DNA from: Sulfuriferula multivorans
GTDB lineage: Bacteria > Pseudomonadota > Gammaproteobacteria > Burkholderiales > Sulfuriferulaceae
Direction: 5' to 3'
DNA: 64,000 bases
Assembly: GCF_003851125.1 (NCBI RefSeq)
Contig: NZ_BGOW01000026.1
Location: 1 to 64,000, forward strand
Position 1 is the first letter of the stretch. Each line of letters starts with the position of its first letter. Below, piece after piece: positions 55,279 through 64,000 of the stretch. The notes under the pieces were generated by a model, which worked only from the letters and a program-made list of their open reading frames with translations, was not told where the DNA came from and made no database searches. The position numbers and the translations under genes are program-made.

Positions 55279-56352
55279 TTAATGGATGGTAATGGCAACC
55301 AATTTTTTCATTAATTGTTCGTGTCCGTTCACATCGAGCTTGTCGTAAATCTTTCGTACATAGTCCGTCACCGTATGTTTGCTTATGTGCATACGCTGCG
55401 CAATCATGCTGTGGGAATACCCATAAGAGAGCAACAGACAAACTTCTCTTTGCCGGGCGGTCAACGGTAGTGTGCTCATATTGCGCATCAGCTTTAGCGG
55501 CAGCGGTTCGTGGCGCTCGATCACTACGGCAATCGAGCCATTAGGCTGAGCGTCGCTGCCTAACGGATAGGCGCGAAATACGAATTCACCCAAGGCATGC
55601 TGTTGCCGCAGCATGGGCACCGGCTGGAGCCGGCCGCGCAAGATGCCGCGCAAATTGGCGGACAAGCGCTTAAGCGCCGGGGAATCGAGGCTCGGCGCGT
55701 CGCGCGCGATTCGCCCGAAATGCATGGCCAATAACAATAGGCGCTTGCCTTCGGGGCAGAATTGCACGATCTTGTCCTGGCTATCAACGATCAGTGTGCC
55801 CGATTCGCCGCTCGGCGCCATTTCACCGCGAAGATCGCGCGTGCCGCGCAGGCCATGCGCGATGTAGGGAATCAGGCTGCGCAATCTCATCTCATCCACG
55901 TCGCTAAACGGCTTTTCGCCAGGTCCGCGATTAAGGACGATGGACCCCAGGCCCCGGCCATTCTCCCAAATGGTGGCTTCGATACCGCAACGTATATCGT
56001 TCGGACGGAACAATTCATTGAAGAGTTCGCCCGACAAAAAGTCCGGGCCTAATCGTTCCGAATTGCCCCATCCGTGGCCGATACGCATTGCCTCGGAAAA
56101 CCCGACTTTATAAATGTGCACTTCCTTGGAATTGTAGAACTCCTTGAGATATTGGGGATACAGTGAATAAAGGGCACTGTTTTCGCAATACGTATTGCTC
56201 ATCTGATAATTTGCGTCCGCCCAATGAAACATGTTGGACGCGGACGGAATAAACGCATGCAGGGCGCGCAGCAATTCCGGCATGATGATCTGACCGCCCA
56301 GACCCAGGCAGCAGAGCTGGCGTATATAGGAAACCGCGGCGGCATTTTTCAT
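55279..56352 (-). CDS. Orphan LuxR-family regulator
   Basis: From ATG 56352 (GGGAGGGCACA ahead) it has about 357 residues. The C-terminal HTH (about 295-350, LPLTARQREVCLLLSYGYSHSMIAQRMHISKHTVTDYVRKIYDKLDV) is clear. The N-terminal about 280 residues are not a recognised AHL-binding or receiver domain. No partner synthase is nearby. A perfect palindrome is found about 110 bases upstream of its start. Confidence 0.85.
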   Translation of the reverse strand: MKNAAAVSYIRQLCCLGLGGQIIMPELLRALHAFIPSASNMFHWADANYQMSNTYCENSALYSLYPQYLKEFYNSKEVHIYKVGFSEAMRIGHGWGNSERLGPDFLSGELFNELFRPNDIRCGIEATIWENGRGLGSIVLNRGPGEKPFSDVDEMRLRSLIPYIAHGLRGTRDLRGEMAPSGESGTLIVDSQDKIVQFCPEGKRLLLLAMHFGRIARDAPSLDSPALKRLSANLRGILRGRLQPVPMLRQQHALGEFVFRAYPLGSDAQPNGSIAVVIERHEPLPLKLMRNMSTLPLTARQREVCLLLSYGYSHSMIAQRMHISKHTVTDYVRKIYDKLDVNGHEQLMKKLVAITIH

Positions 56353-56463
56353 TGTGCCCTCCCATTTCAAGGCTTAACGACCCGGTTTTCCCTCGGTCAT
56401 TGTCAGCTTCGCCAATTTCTTTGCAATTAGTCCTTATGGTCTAGCCAAATGGCCTATGCAACT

Positions 56464-56481
56464 GCCCCCTCATGAGGGGGC
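56464..56481. repeat. Perfect 18-base palindrome (GCCCCCTC/GAGGGGGC)
   Basis: GCCCCCTCATGAGGGGGC at 56464-56481 reads the same on both strands. It lies between the LuxR gene and the secreted 94-residue protein on the other strand, about 110 and 180 bases from them. A second 'gggggcg' piece is at 56490-56496. It may be an operator or a hairpin. Confidence 0.65.
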
Positions 56482-56661
56482 GGATTAAAGGGGGCGATTC
56501 CCTATATTTGCATCATGGCATCCATGCCAAACACCAGCGTAGCGCAGAGAAATCCGTGAACTCACTATCCTGGACTTTTATTGTTATGTATTCATTACGA
56601 CACGATCCCGGTTACGGATATTTATCTGGCAGCGTGTTTGCTCGATTATAGGAGAAGTGCC

Positions 56662-56946
56662 ATGAAACGCAATTTAGGGAAATACAGCGCATTAATGCTG
56701 CTTGCTTTGACTGTTGTTCCTGTGTCAGGAATTGCTAGTGAGGACTGCCGTCTGGATGATGGCACCTCCAAAGAGGGCGTCTATGGGCCTGCCGAACTAC
56801 TTTCGCCGTGTTCTGAACAAGCCGAGGCGGCACCGGATATCCCAGCTTCTAGAGCGAATAAGACCAGCCAGAATCCGCGTGCCCAAAAGATAAGCATTGT
56901 CCCGGTGCGGGACGAAATTCACGAATCAGCCCCGGTGAAGCAGTAA
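56662..56946 (+). CDS. Small secreted protein, 94 aa
   Basis: From ATG 56662 (GGAGAAG upstream) the signal peptide is KYSALMLLALTVVPVSGIAS. The mature protein is short and polar, with two cysteines (DCRLDDG, LLSPCSEQ). Function unknown. It reads away from the LuxR gene, so both may be controlled from the palindrome in between. Confidence 0.6.
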   Translation: MKRNLGKYSALMLLALTVVPVSGIASEDCRLDDGTSKEGVYGPAELLSPCSEQAEAAPDIPASRANKTSQNPRAQKISIVPVRDEIHESAPVKQ

Positions 56947-57054
56947 ATACGCAGATTAGGATTAACAGGCGCAGGGCGCACACCCTAAAAACCTAATTGG
57001 ACCTACAATTAGCCTGGCAGGATATCGTCCCGCCTACCCCTGTGCACTATGCGT

Positions 57055-58467
57055 TTATGGCAAAGGGTTTTTAGCCGTCAGCATCAAGCGCCCCCGCGCA
57101 ATGGCAGCACGCACCTGCGCCGGAGCGGTTCCGCCGATATGGTCGCGGCTGTTCATCGAGCCTTCCAGCGACAGCACGACGTAAATATCCGCTTCCACAA
57201 GGGGCGAGAACTGCTGCAAATCCTCCAGCGATAAATCAACCAGATCGCAGTCTTTGGTCTCTGCATGGCGTACCGCCAGCGCCACGGCTTCGTGCGCATC
57301 GCGGAATGGCAGACCTTTTTTCACCAGATAATCGGCCAAATCGGTAGCTGTGGCGAAGCCCTGTAGCGCCGCAGCGCGCATGGCTTCGGGTTTGACGCGG
57401 ATGCCGGGGAGCATTTCGGCGACGATGGCGAGGGTGTCGATCAGCGTGTCCACCGTGTCGAACAACGGCTCCTTGTCTTCCTGGTTGTCCTTGTTGTAGG
57501 CCAGCGGTTGGCCTTTCATCAGAGTGAGCAGCGCTACCAGATGACCGTTGACGCGCCCGGTCTTGCCACGGATGAGCTCGGGCACGTCCGGATTTTTCTT
57601 TTGCGGCATGATGGAGGAGCCGGTACAGAAGCGGTCGGCCAGATCAATGAAGCCGAAGCGCGGGTTCATCCACAGAATCAATTCCTCGGACAGGCGCGAC
57701 AAATGGGTCATGATGAGGCTGGCGCACGCCGTGAATTCGATGGCGAAGTCGCGGTCGGAAACGGCATCGAGCGAGTTCTCGCAGACGCCGTCAAAGCCGA
57801 GTTCGCGCGCCACCATTTCACGGTCAATCGGATAACTGGTGCCGGCCAGCGCGGCAGCCCCCAGCGGCAGGCGGTTGACGCGTTTACGGCAGTCGGCGAG
57901 GCGCTCGGTGTCGCGCTTCAACATTTCAAAATAGGCCATGAGATGGTGGCCGAACGACACCGGCTGCGCCACTTGCAGGTGGGTGAAGCCGGGCATCACT
58001 ACCTCGGCGTTGGCTTCGGCAACGTCGAGCAATGCACTTTGTGCCCGGCGGATGAGGCCGAGCAGGCCATCGATATTGTGGCGCAGGTAGAGGCGGATGT
58101 CGGTCGCCACCTGGTCGTTGCGCGAACGGCCGGTGTGCAGGCGCTTGCCCGCATCGCCGACTTTGCTGGTGAGCGCTTTTTCTATATTGAGGTGGACGTC
58201 TTCCAGATCCAGCGACCACTGGAACTTCCCGGCCAGAATTTCCGCGTGGATCTCAGCCAGGCCGTGCTGGATGGCGGTGAGGTCGTCGGTGCCGATGATG
58301 TGCTGATGGGCGAGCATGGCAGCGTGAGCGAGTGAACCCTGGATATCGAACTCGGCCAGCCGGTAGTCGAAGCCGATCGAAGCCGTGTAGCGTTTGACGC
58401 GCTCGGATACCGGTTCGGTGAAACGGCCTGACCACAGCGGCGGGGTATCTAGCGGTGTCTGGGACAT
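57055..58467 (-). CDS. argH: Argininosuccinate lyase
   Basis: ArgH makes arginine and fumarate, the last step of the arginine pathway. [20 protein letters not shown] (about 277-296) is the superfamily signature, and [30 protein letters not shown] are also typical. Length 470 from ATG 58467 is normal. The frame extends six codons to a TTG. It diverges from algZ. Confidence 0.96.
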   Translation of the reverse strand: MSQTPLDTPPLWSGRFTEPVSERVKRYTASIGFDYRLAEFDIQGSLAHAAMLAHQHIIGTDDLTAIQHGLAEIHAEILAGKFQWSLDLEDVHLNIEKALTSKVGDAGKRLHTGRSRNDQVATDIRLYLRHNIDGLLGLIRRAQSALLDVAEANAEVVMPGFTHLQVAQPVSFGHHLMAYFEMLKRDTERLADCRKRVNRLPLGAAALAGTSYPIDREMVARELGFDGVCENSLDAVSDRDFAIEFTACASLIMTHLSRLSEELILWMNPRFGFIDLADRFCTGSSIMPQKKNPDVPELIRGKTGRVNGHLVALLTLMKGQPLAYNKDNQEDKEPLFDTVDTLIDTLAIVAEMLPGIRVKPEAMRAAALQGFATATDLADYLVKKGLPFRDAHEAVALAVRHAETKDCDLVDLSLEDLQQFSPLVEADIYVVLSLEGSMNSRDHIGGTAPAQVRAAIARGRLMLTAKNPLP

Positions 58468-58493
58468 ATTTGGGAACCTGATCAATAAAGGAG

Positions 58494-58532
58494 TTCGGCC
58501 AGAAAACTAAAGGCGGGAGAGTTTTGGCCGAA
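58494..58532. promoter_or_regulatory. Inverted repeat between argH and algZ
   Basis: TTCGGCCAGAAAACT (58494-58508) and AGTTTTGGCCGAA (58520-58532) are inverted arms with a small bulge and a short G-rich loop. The site lies between divergent genes and could be an operator for either. Confidence 0.5.
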
Positions 58533-58541
58533 GACAGCACA

Positions 58542-59582
58542 ATGCTGCACAATACCCGAATTATGCCAAAGCCTACCGCCTCCGACTATCCCACCCAGTT
58601 ACCGGATTTCTGCAATCTGGGGATTACGCTGCGCATTCTGGTCGGGGTTGAAGGGCTGACCCTGGCGGCGGCCTGGCTGCGTGCCGATGCACTAGATGGT
58701 GTGTGGCGCCTGTTTGTCGAGCAGTCGGTGGTGGTACAGCCGGCGCTGTTGGTGATGCTGGCATTGCTATGCCTGGGCAAGCCCTGGCTGGTGCGCCTGT
58801 CCTACAAAAAAGGCGTGGTGGCGGTACTGCTGCTTGCGCTGGTCTGTCATGCCGGAGTGAAAGGCATGATGGCAAGACTGTTTGCCGACACCGCATTGTA
58901 TGGTTTTGGGGTGCGCGATGTGATCAACGTGATCCTGGTAACCGGCATGTTGCTGGGCTATTTTTACCTGCGTGGACGAGCGCTATCCCCGGCCTTGTCC
59001 GAAGCGCGTTTACAGGCATTACAGGCGCGCATACGCCCGCATTTTTTATTCAATAGCCTGAATGCGGTTCTCAGTCTGGTGCGCAGCGAGCCGCGCCGCG
59101 CCGAACGTGCGCTGGAAAATCTGGCGGATCTGTTCCGCGTATTGATGGCCGATAACCGCCAGCTGGTACCGCTGGCCAGCGAAGTGGCATTGTGCAAACA
59201 ATATCTGGAACTGGAAGCATTGCGTCTGGGTGAGCGTTTGCAAGTGGCGTGGCATATCGACAAAATGCCGGGTGACGCGCTGATACCGCCATTGATATTG
59301 CAGCCGTTGGTGGAAAACGCGGTTTATCACGGCATCGAACCGGCCAGCCAGCCCGGCGAGATCAGCATCAATCTGTATAGCAGCGATGGCCAGGTACATC
59401 TGGTGATCAGCAATCCGTATCAGCGCGAAGGACGCCATCACGGCGGCAACAAGATGGCAATGGGGAATATCAAAAACCGCCTGATGCTGCATTTCGACGT
59501 CGAAGCCAGCCTCAAGACCCAGGTGCGCGACGCAGCTTATCAGGTGCATATCACGTTACCTTATCGGACTGCCGCGAAATGA
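58542..59582 (+). CDS. algZ: Sensor histidine kinase AlgZ/FimS (LytS type)
   Basis: The N-terminal half has four to five membrane helices. The kinase box ARIRPHFLFNSLNAVLSLVR has the phospho-accepting His. The domain ends with ILQPLVENAVYHGIEP and GNIKNRLMLHF. It pairs with the LytTR regulator just downstream (ATGA overlap). In Pseudomonas this pair controls alginate and type IV pili; here the target is unknown. The ATG at 58542 is my choice; TTG 58524 and ATG 58563 are in frame. Confidence 0.9.
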   Translation: MLHNTRIMPKPTASDYPTQLPDFCNLGITLRILVGVEGLTLAAAWLRADALDGVWRLFVEQSVVVQPALLVMLALLCLGKPWLVRLSYKKGVVAVLLLALVCHAGVKGMMARLFADTALYGFGVRDVINVILVTGMLLGYFYLRGRALSPALSEARLQALQARIRPHFLFNSLNAVLSLVRSEPRRAERALENLADLFRVLMADNRQLVPLASEVALCKQYLELEALRLGERLQVAWHIDKMPGDALIPPLILQPLVENAVYHGIEPASQPGEISINLYSSDGQVHLVISNPYQREGRHHGGNKMAMGNIKNRLMLHFDVEASLKTQVRDAAYQVHITLPYRTAAK

Positions 59583-60343
59583 GCGTGCCATTGCAGATAC
59601 TCATCGTGGACGATGAAGCCCCGGCGCGCAATCGTTTGCGTGACCTGCTGACGGATTGTGCTGCAGAACTGCCGACCACGGTGGTGGGGGAGGCTGCCAA
59701 TGGCGTACAGGCGTTGCAAGTGCTCGAACACACTGCGGTAGATGTCGTGCTGCTCGATATTCGTATGCCGGTGATGGACGGGCTTGAACTTGCCCAGCAT
59801 CTGGGCAGGCTGGATACGCCACCCGCCGTGGTGTTTGCGACTGCCTATGACAGCTATGCCATCCAGGCATTCGAATTGAGCGCGGTCGATTATCTGCTCA
59901 AACCGGTACGCAGCGAACGGCTGGTTACGGCGCTGCGCAAGGCGCAGGCGCTTAATCCTGCCACGACTGCGCTATTACGCCAACATCATAGCGAAGCGCG
60001 GCGATTTCTCAGCGCATGCGAGCGCGGACGGATTTTGCTGGTGCCGGTGGAGGAGGTCATTTATCTGCGTGCCGAGCAAAAATATGTGGCTGCCCGTACC
60101 TTCACCCATACCTATCTTCTGGATGAGTCGCTAATTAACCTCGAGCAGGAGTTCGGTGAGACATTCGTGCGCGTGCACCGCAACAGCCTGGTGGCGCGTA
60201 GCGCCATCGAGGGGTTTGTGATTCGGCCTGGTGAAGGTGAAAGCACGGAGCCGGCTGGCTGGGTGGTGCTGCTGAAGGGGCTGGATGAGACCCTGCCGGT
60301 CAGTCGCCGGCAGTATGCGGTTATTCGTCAGTTCAAGCGCTGA
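59579..60343 (+). CDS. algR: LytTR-type response regulator AlgR
   Basis: The receiver has the phospho-acceptor Asp60 (DVVLLDIRMPVMDG). A linker leads to a LytTR DNA-binding domain (about 150-250, with VEEVIYLRAEQKYVAARTF and FVRVHRNSLVAR). At 254 residues it matches AlgR. It overlaps algZ by four bases. Its 3' end overlaps the opposite-strand thiol gene by 16 bases. Confidence 0.93.
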   Translation: MSVPLQILIVDDEAPARNRLRDLLTDCAAELPTTVVGEAANGVQALQVLEHTAVDVVLLDIRMPVMDGLELAQHLGRLDTPPAVVFATAYDSYAIQAFELSAVDYLLKPVRSERLVTALRKAQALNPATTALLRQHHSEARRFLSACERGRILLVPVEEVIYLRAEQKYVAARTFTHTYLLDESLINLEQEFGETFVRVHRNSLVARSAIEGFVIRPGEGESTEPAGWVVLLKGLDETLPVSRRQYAVIRQFKR

Positions 60344-60831
60344 GGCGATTTATTGCTGGCAACCTTGGTCAGTCCGGCATCAATTGCGGCATCCAGAAAG
60401 GCGCCGTAGTAATCCACCGTTCCCAAACCGATGAGCGGTGCAGAGGCCGGGTTGCCGCGGTAGTCAAAAACGACCACGGTAGGCGAGAGTCCAATCTGGT
60501 GCAGTTTGGCAAAATCACCCTGGGTGGTCGGTTTTCCGTTGAAATCAATCAGGCTTTGCGTACTGCCAACTTCTACCCGGCGCATCAGCACTTTTTTGGC
60601 ATACTCCGGATTGCGTTGCATGGGCAGCAGAAACTCACTGAGCAGGCGCTCGCAGTAAGGGCAATGCGGCGAGCCAAACATTACCATGATGGGCACGCCG
60701 CGGCTTTTTGCCAGTTCCGCATCGGCTTTCAGGTTGGTGCTGTAAGGAACGTTTGGGGTTTCTGCACGCGCCGGGGATAGGCCGGTCCATGCTAGAATTC
60801 CTAAAAGAAATAACGTTGCCAATTTCATCAT
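60328..60831 (-). CDS. Periplasmic thioredoxin-fold protein (CPYC)
   Basis: A signal peptide (ATLFLLGILAWTGLSPARAETP) precedes a thioredoxin-like fold with FGSPHCPYCERLLSEF, the CPYC active site near residue 57-60. The C-terminal segment has GLSPTVVVFDYRGNP with the cis-proline. It should act on disulfides in the periplasm. I start it at the ATG at 60831, as GGAG lies at the right distance; frame codons upstream are closer to it. It converges on algR, overlapping by 16 bases. Confidence 0.82.
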   Translation of the reverse strand: MMKLATLFLLGILAWTGLSPARAETPNVPYSTNLKADAELAKSRGVPIMVMFGSPHCPYCERLLSEFLLPMQRNPEYAKKVLMRRVEVGSTQSLIDFNGKPTTQGDFAKLHQIGLSPTVVVFDYRGNPASAPLIGLGTVDYYGAFLDAAIDAGLTKVASNKSPQRLN

Positions 60832-60891
60832 TGTCATTGCTCCAAGCGCAAATACGCTAATTGATGCTCCATTTTACGTGCAGGCCGTCCT

Positions 60892-61845
60892 TTGTTAAAT
60901 AGTCCAAACCACCCCCCAATCACCCCGGATGAATTGATCATCGCTTCGCGCGAGAGCGCACTTGCCCTGTGGCAGGCAGAACACGTTGCCGAGCGCCTGC
61001 GTGCGCTTTATCCGGCCATGCGGGTGCGTATCCTGGGGATGACGACTCAGGGTGACCAGATTCTCGATTCACCTCTGAGTAAAATTGGCGGAAAGGGTTT
61101 ATTCGTCAAGGAACTGGAAACGGCGATGGCGGAAGGGCGCGCGCACATTGCCGTGCATTCCATCAAAGACGTGCCGATGAATTTACCGGAAGGTTTCCAG
61201 CTCGCGGCGATTGGCGAGCGCGAAGACCCGCGCGATGCGTTTGTCTCCGGCACCTATGCCAGCCTCGACGCGTTACCTGCAGGGGCGCGAGTCGGCACAT
61301 CCAGTCTGCGGCGCGAATGCCAGTTACGCGCACGTTTTCCGCAATTGATAGTTGAGCCACTGCGCGGCAATGTACAGACCCGCTTGCGCAAGCTCGATGA
61401 AGGCCAGTATGACGCCATCATCCTTGCCGCCGCAGGGCTTAAACGGTTGGGATTGGGCGCACGCATCCGCAATGAAATCAGCCCCGAGCAGAGTTTGCCT
61501 GCAGTCGGTCAGGGCGCGCTGGGCATTGAGTGTCTGGCCGGACGCGAGGATCTGGTGGCTTTGCTGGCACCGCTTAATCATAGTGCCACCGCCGACTGCG
61601 TCCGAGCCGAACGTGCCATGAGCCGCACCCTGGGAGGCAGTTGCCAGGTGCCTCTGGGTGGTTATGCGCAGATTGCGGATGGTGTTCTCAATTTGCGCGG
61701 TTTCGTCGCGGAAATCGATGGTAGCCGCATTATCAGCGGCAGCGTGTCCGGGCCATGTCAGGATGCGGAACGCCTGGGCTGTCAATTGGCGGATCAACTC
61801 CTGGCTCTGGGTGCGGGTGCAATCCTCGCGGCGTTATCAGCATGA
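60892..61845 (+). CDS. hemC: Hydroxymethylbilane synthase (porphobilinogen deaminase)
   Basis: HemC joins four porphobilinogen units into hydroxymethylbilane. [18 protein letters not shown] is the N-terminus, and [14 protein letters not shown] has the cofactor-binding Cys near residue 251. [18 protein letters not shown] and the RRECQL-type segments are typical. The start is a TTG at 60892; an in-frame TTG just before LIIASRE is another candidate. ATGA overlaps hemD. Confidence 0.95.
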   Translation: MLNSPNHPPITPDELIIASRESALALWQAEHVAERLRALYPAMRVRILGMTTQGDQILDSPLSKIGGKGLFVKELETAMAEGRAHIAVHSIKDVPMNLPEGFQLAAIGEREDPRDAFVSGTYASLDALPAGARVGTSSLRRECQLRARFPQLIVEPLRGNVQTRLRKLDEGQYDAIILAAAGLKRLGLGARIRNEISPEQSLPAVGQGALGIECLAGREDLVALLAPLNHSATADCVRAERAMSRTLGGSCQVPLGGYAQIADGVLNLRGFVAEIDGSRIISGSVSGPCQDAERLGCQLADQLLALGAGAILAALSA

Positions 61846-62615
61846 ATACCTCATTGAATGGACGCGGCGTACTGGTAACGCGACCCGCGCATCAGGCGGC
61901 GCATCTGGCTGAACTGATTATTGCCGCGGCGGGCAAGCCGGTGCTATTCCCGGTGCTGGAAATTCTGGACGCAGCCGACCTGCAGCCGTTGTATGAGCTG
62001 ATTGACCGGCTGGATAGCGTGGATCTCGCTATTTTCATCAGTCCGAATGCGGTGAACAAGGCGATGAACCTGATCAAGTCGCGCCGTGAATTGCCGCCTT
62101 CTCTCAAAATCGCTGCCATCGGCCGCGGCAGCAGCAAGGAACTGAAACACTTTGGCATCACCGATATCATTGCGCCAACAGCCCGCTTTGATAGCGAGAA
62201 TCTGCTGGAAATGCCCGAGCTGCAAAATGTGGCTGGTCAACGCATCGTCATTTTTCGCGGCGACGGCGGCCGTGAGGTGCTGGGCGACACCCTGGCCGCA
62301 CGCGGTGCCAGTATCGAATATGCCGAATGTTACCGGCGCAGCCGCCCGGATGCATCGGCGGGCGGATTGCTACGCCAGTGGTCGCGCAATGAAATTAACG
62401 CGGTGACGGTGACCAGTGCGGAAGGCTTGCGTAATCTCTACGATATGTTGGGCAAGCTGGGGCGGCAATGGCTGAAAACCACACCCGTGTTTGTGCCGCA
62501 CCCCCGCATCCTGGAGGTTACGCGTGAACTTGGGCTGGAACAGAGTATGGCCACCCCCTCCGGGGACGAGGGGCTGGTACAGGGTATGATTGAATGGTTC
62601 AGGATCCATCCATGA
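61842..62615 (+). CDS. hemD: Uroporphyrinogen-III synthase
   Basis: At 257 residues, it makes the cyclic tetrapyrrole by inverting the D ring. [18 protein letters not shown] begins it, and [16 protein letters not shown] and [17 protein letters not shown] are family segments. It starts at ATG 61842, which overlaps the hemC stop, and ends overlapping hemX. Confidence 0.92.
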   Translation: MNTSLNGRGVLVTRPAHQAAHLAELIIAAAGKPVLFPVLEILDAADLQPLYELIDRLDSVDLAIFISPNAVNKAMNLIKSRRELPPSLKIAAIGRGSSKELKHFGITDIIAPTARFDSENLLEMPELQNVAGQRIVIFRGDGGREVLGDTLAARGASIEYAECYRRSRPDASAGGLLRQWSRNEINAVTVTSAEGLRNLYDMLGKLGRQWLKTTPVFVPHPRILEVTRELGLEQSMATPSGDEGLVQGMIEWFRIHP

Positions 62616-63637
62616 TCGAACAGCCACAAACCGTCGACAAACCGGATTTGCTTGACAATCTTGGGCGTATCCGGCCCGCACTGATAGTGGCATTGCTGGC
62701 GCTGGGAATAGCAGGCTGGCAGTGGTGGGATAGCAATAACCGTATCCACCAGCTGCAGACCGAATTAGGGCAACGCCTGGCAGCATCCAACAATGTCGAG
62801 CAGGAAAGCCGGGTGTTGAGTAAGCAGGCGATAGAAAGCACGCGCGAACTGTCGGTCAAGCTGGGGGAAATTCAGGGCAAGCTGGCCGATTCACAAAATC
62901 AGCAGTTGGCGCTGGAAGCCTTGTATCAGGATTTGGCGCGTAGTCGTGATGAGTGGACTTTGGCGGATATAGAGCAGATCGTCCTGTCTGCCAGTCAGCA
63001 ATTGCAGCTGGCAGGCAATGCCAAGGCCGCGCTGATCGCATTGCGGAGTGCGGAGACGCGTCTGGAACGCCTGAACAAACCCCAGTTTGCGGCACTGCAG
63101 CATGCGATCAATGACGATATCCTGCGTCTGCAGGAAGTCCCCCAGATTGATACAGTGGGCATTGCGCAGCGTCTGGATGCGTTGATAGCCGATGTAGATG
63201 ATCTGCCGATTGCCAGCGAACATGAAATTCCGGTCGCCCAACCGCGCAGCCAGCGTCCTCAAACGACTGGCACAGCCAACCGCTTTGGGCGTGAAATCCT
63301 GCAAGAACTCAAGGGTCTGGTGCAGGTGCGGCGCATGGATACACCAGACACTGCATTGCTGGCGCCGACACAAGTTTATTTCCTGCGGCAAAATCTCAAG
63401 TTGCGCCTGCTCACCGCGCGCATCGCGTTGCTGGCGCACGATGAAGTCAGTTACAAATCCGATCTGCTGGATGCCCAGAATTGGGTGAAGCGTTATTTCA
63501 ACGGTAGCGACGCGCGGGTGGCGAGGGCCTTGATCAGCCTTGGTAAATTGGCCAATAGCCCGGTCAGCATCCAATTGCCTAGCCTGTCGGAAAGTCTCGC
63601 GGCGTTGCAGGCGAGCCGCATCGGGCGTAAGCATTAA
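62612..63637 (+). CDS. hemX: HemX-like membrane protein
   Basis: From ATG 62612 (an ATGA overlap with the hemD stop) it has 341 residues. A single membrane helix (ALIVALLALGIAGWQWW, about 24-40) is followed by a long coiled coil (LQTELGQRLAASNNVEQESRVLSKQAIE...) and a tetratricopeptide-like C-terminus. Although named uroporphyrinogen C-methyltransferase by homology, these proteins lack a clear catalytic domain. The frame also opens six codons earlier. Confidence 0.85.
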   Translation: MIEQPQTVDKPDLLDNLGRIRPALIVALLALGIAGWQWWDSNNRIHQLQTELGQRLAASNNVEQESRVLSKQAIESTRELSVKLGEIQGKLADSQNQQLALEALYQDLARSRDEWTLADIEQIVLSASQQLQLAGNAKAALIALRSAETRLERLNKPQFAALQHAINDDILRLQEVPQIDTVGIAQRLDALIADVDDLPIASEHEIPVAQPRSQRPQTTGTANRFGREILQELKGLVQVRRMDTPDTALLAPTQVYFLRQNLKLRLLTARIALLAHDEVSYKSDLLDAQNWVKRYFNGSDARVARALISLGKLANSPVSIQLPSLSESLAALQASRIGRKH

Positions 63638-64000
63638 TGCGTGCGCTCATCTGGATTGTTGTGCTTTTCGCCTTGGCGGTGGGCTTTACCATGGCGGGAA
63701 AATACGACCCGGGCTATGCCGTTTTGGTGTACCCGCCATATCGGGTAGAGCTCTCGCTTACGCTGATGGTGGCGGTATTCCTGGTCTTGCTGGTACTGGG
63801 TCATCTGTTCTTTCGGCTTGCCTCGGCGACCTTGCGCCTGCCGGAACAAGTGCGCACTTTCCGCGCCAGGCAACGCGAACAAAAGTCGCGTGAGGCGCTC
63901 AGCGAGGCGCTCACGGCGTTGCTGGAGATGCGCTATAACCGGGCTGAAAACCGCGCGGCCGAAGCGCTCTCGCTGGATTCTACGCAATGGCAGGCAGCGT
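63637..64000 (+). CDS. hemY: HemY protein, N-terminal part (runs off the window)
   Basis: The start is at ATG 63637 (TAATG overlap with the hemX stop). Two membrane helices (about 4-22 and 40-62) come before a TPR-type body beginning EALSEALTALLEMRYNRAENRAAEALSL. This is the heme-biosynthesis-associated HemY family. The 121 codons seen are without a stop; the C-terminus is outside. Confidence 0.88.
   Translation, partial: MRALIWIVVLFALAVGFTMAGKYDPGYAVLVYPPYRVELSLTLMVAVFLVLLVLGHLFFRLASATLRLPEQVRTFRARQREQKSREALSEALTALLEMRYNRAENRAAEALSLDSTQWQAA

Overview
The window reads as the chromosome of a betaproteobacterium, most likely from the Nitrosomonadales (the Sulfuricella/Sulfuriferula/Gallionella neighbourhood). 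The evidence is gene content and order: fdxA next to trxA-rho-rpmE, a beta-type AddAB-like helicase/nuclease pair, argJ followed by a DUF815 ATPase, msrPQ, and the block lysA/lptM/cyaY ... argH-algZ-algR ... hemC-hemD-hemX-hemY. From memory, the last block is close to a known Pseudomonas aeruginosa arrangement, including an AlgP-like KPAAK-repeat protein. The genus is an inference; there is no rRNA in the window to settle it.

Layout. 0-2.8 kb is accessory DNA: a small RAMA-domain protein with its own promoter, a 'mobile mystery protein' A/B pair (HTH regulator plus Fic enzyme), AT-rich palindromes and two nested inverted-repeat elements. 2.8-9.9 kb (minus strand) holds an extradiol dioxygenase, the AddA/AddB-like pair and ferredoxin fdxA. 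10.3-14.7 kb (plus) holds trxA, rho, rpmE, an ArnT-like glycosyltransferase and mobA. 14.7-15.9 kb is an IS110-family insertion with a frameshifted transposase, sitting inside a copy of a dispersed repeat. 16-19 kb is argJ and the DUF815 ATPase. 19-26 kb is a membrane protein and a tripartite RND efflux operon. 26.2-27.2 kb is a small AT-richer patch of unknown genes. 27.5-32.1 kb has a PepSY protein, a two-gene ABC exporter with a periplasmic partner, and an OmpR-type two-component system.

32.3-41 kb contains a glycosyltransferase, katG (followed by what looks like a leftover catalase C-terminus), a cell-wall pair (MepK-like peptidase and LysM L,D-transpeptidase), two OmpA-type proteins and two glycine-zipper proteins. 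41-44 kb is an oxidative-stress block: oxyR, rubrerythrin, rubredoxin and a rubredoxin-reductase-like flavoprotein. A sequence matching the OxyR site pattern lies directly upstream of rubrerythrin. 44-49 kb has an HPF-like protein, a kinase/P-loop fusion, a thioredoxin and msrPQ (periplasmic methionine sulfoxide repair). 49-52.4 kb has the histone-like repeat protein, lysA-lptM, cyaY and a MarR regulator with a Cys-rich tail. 52.8-57 kb is regulatory: a diguanylate cyclase, a Crp/Fnr protein and an orphan LuxR regulator. 57-64 kb is argH, algZR, a thiol-disulfide protein and the heme operon, running off the window inside hemY.

The strongest functional theme is defence against peroxide and oxidised thiols or methionines (katG, oxyR, rubrerythrin system, msrPQ, three thioredoxin-fold proteins). 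I did not find a clearly new multi-gene system. The most interesting leads are the IS110 element with a candidate bridge-RNA guide matching its own flank, the OxyR-box/rubrerythrin operon, the in-frame catalase remnant after katG, and the palindrome-rich leader of the Fic/HTH pair.
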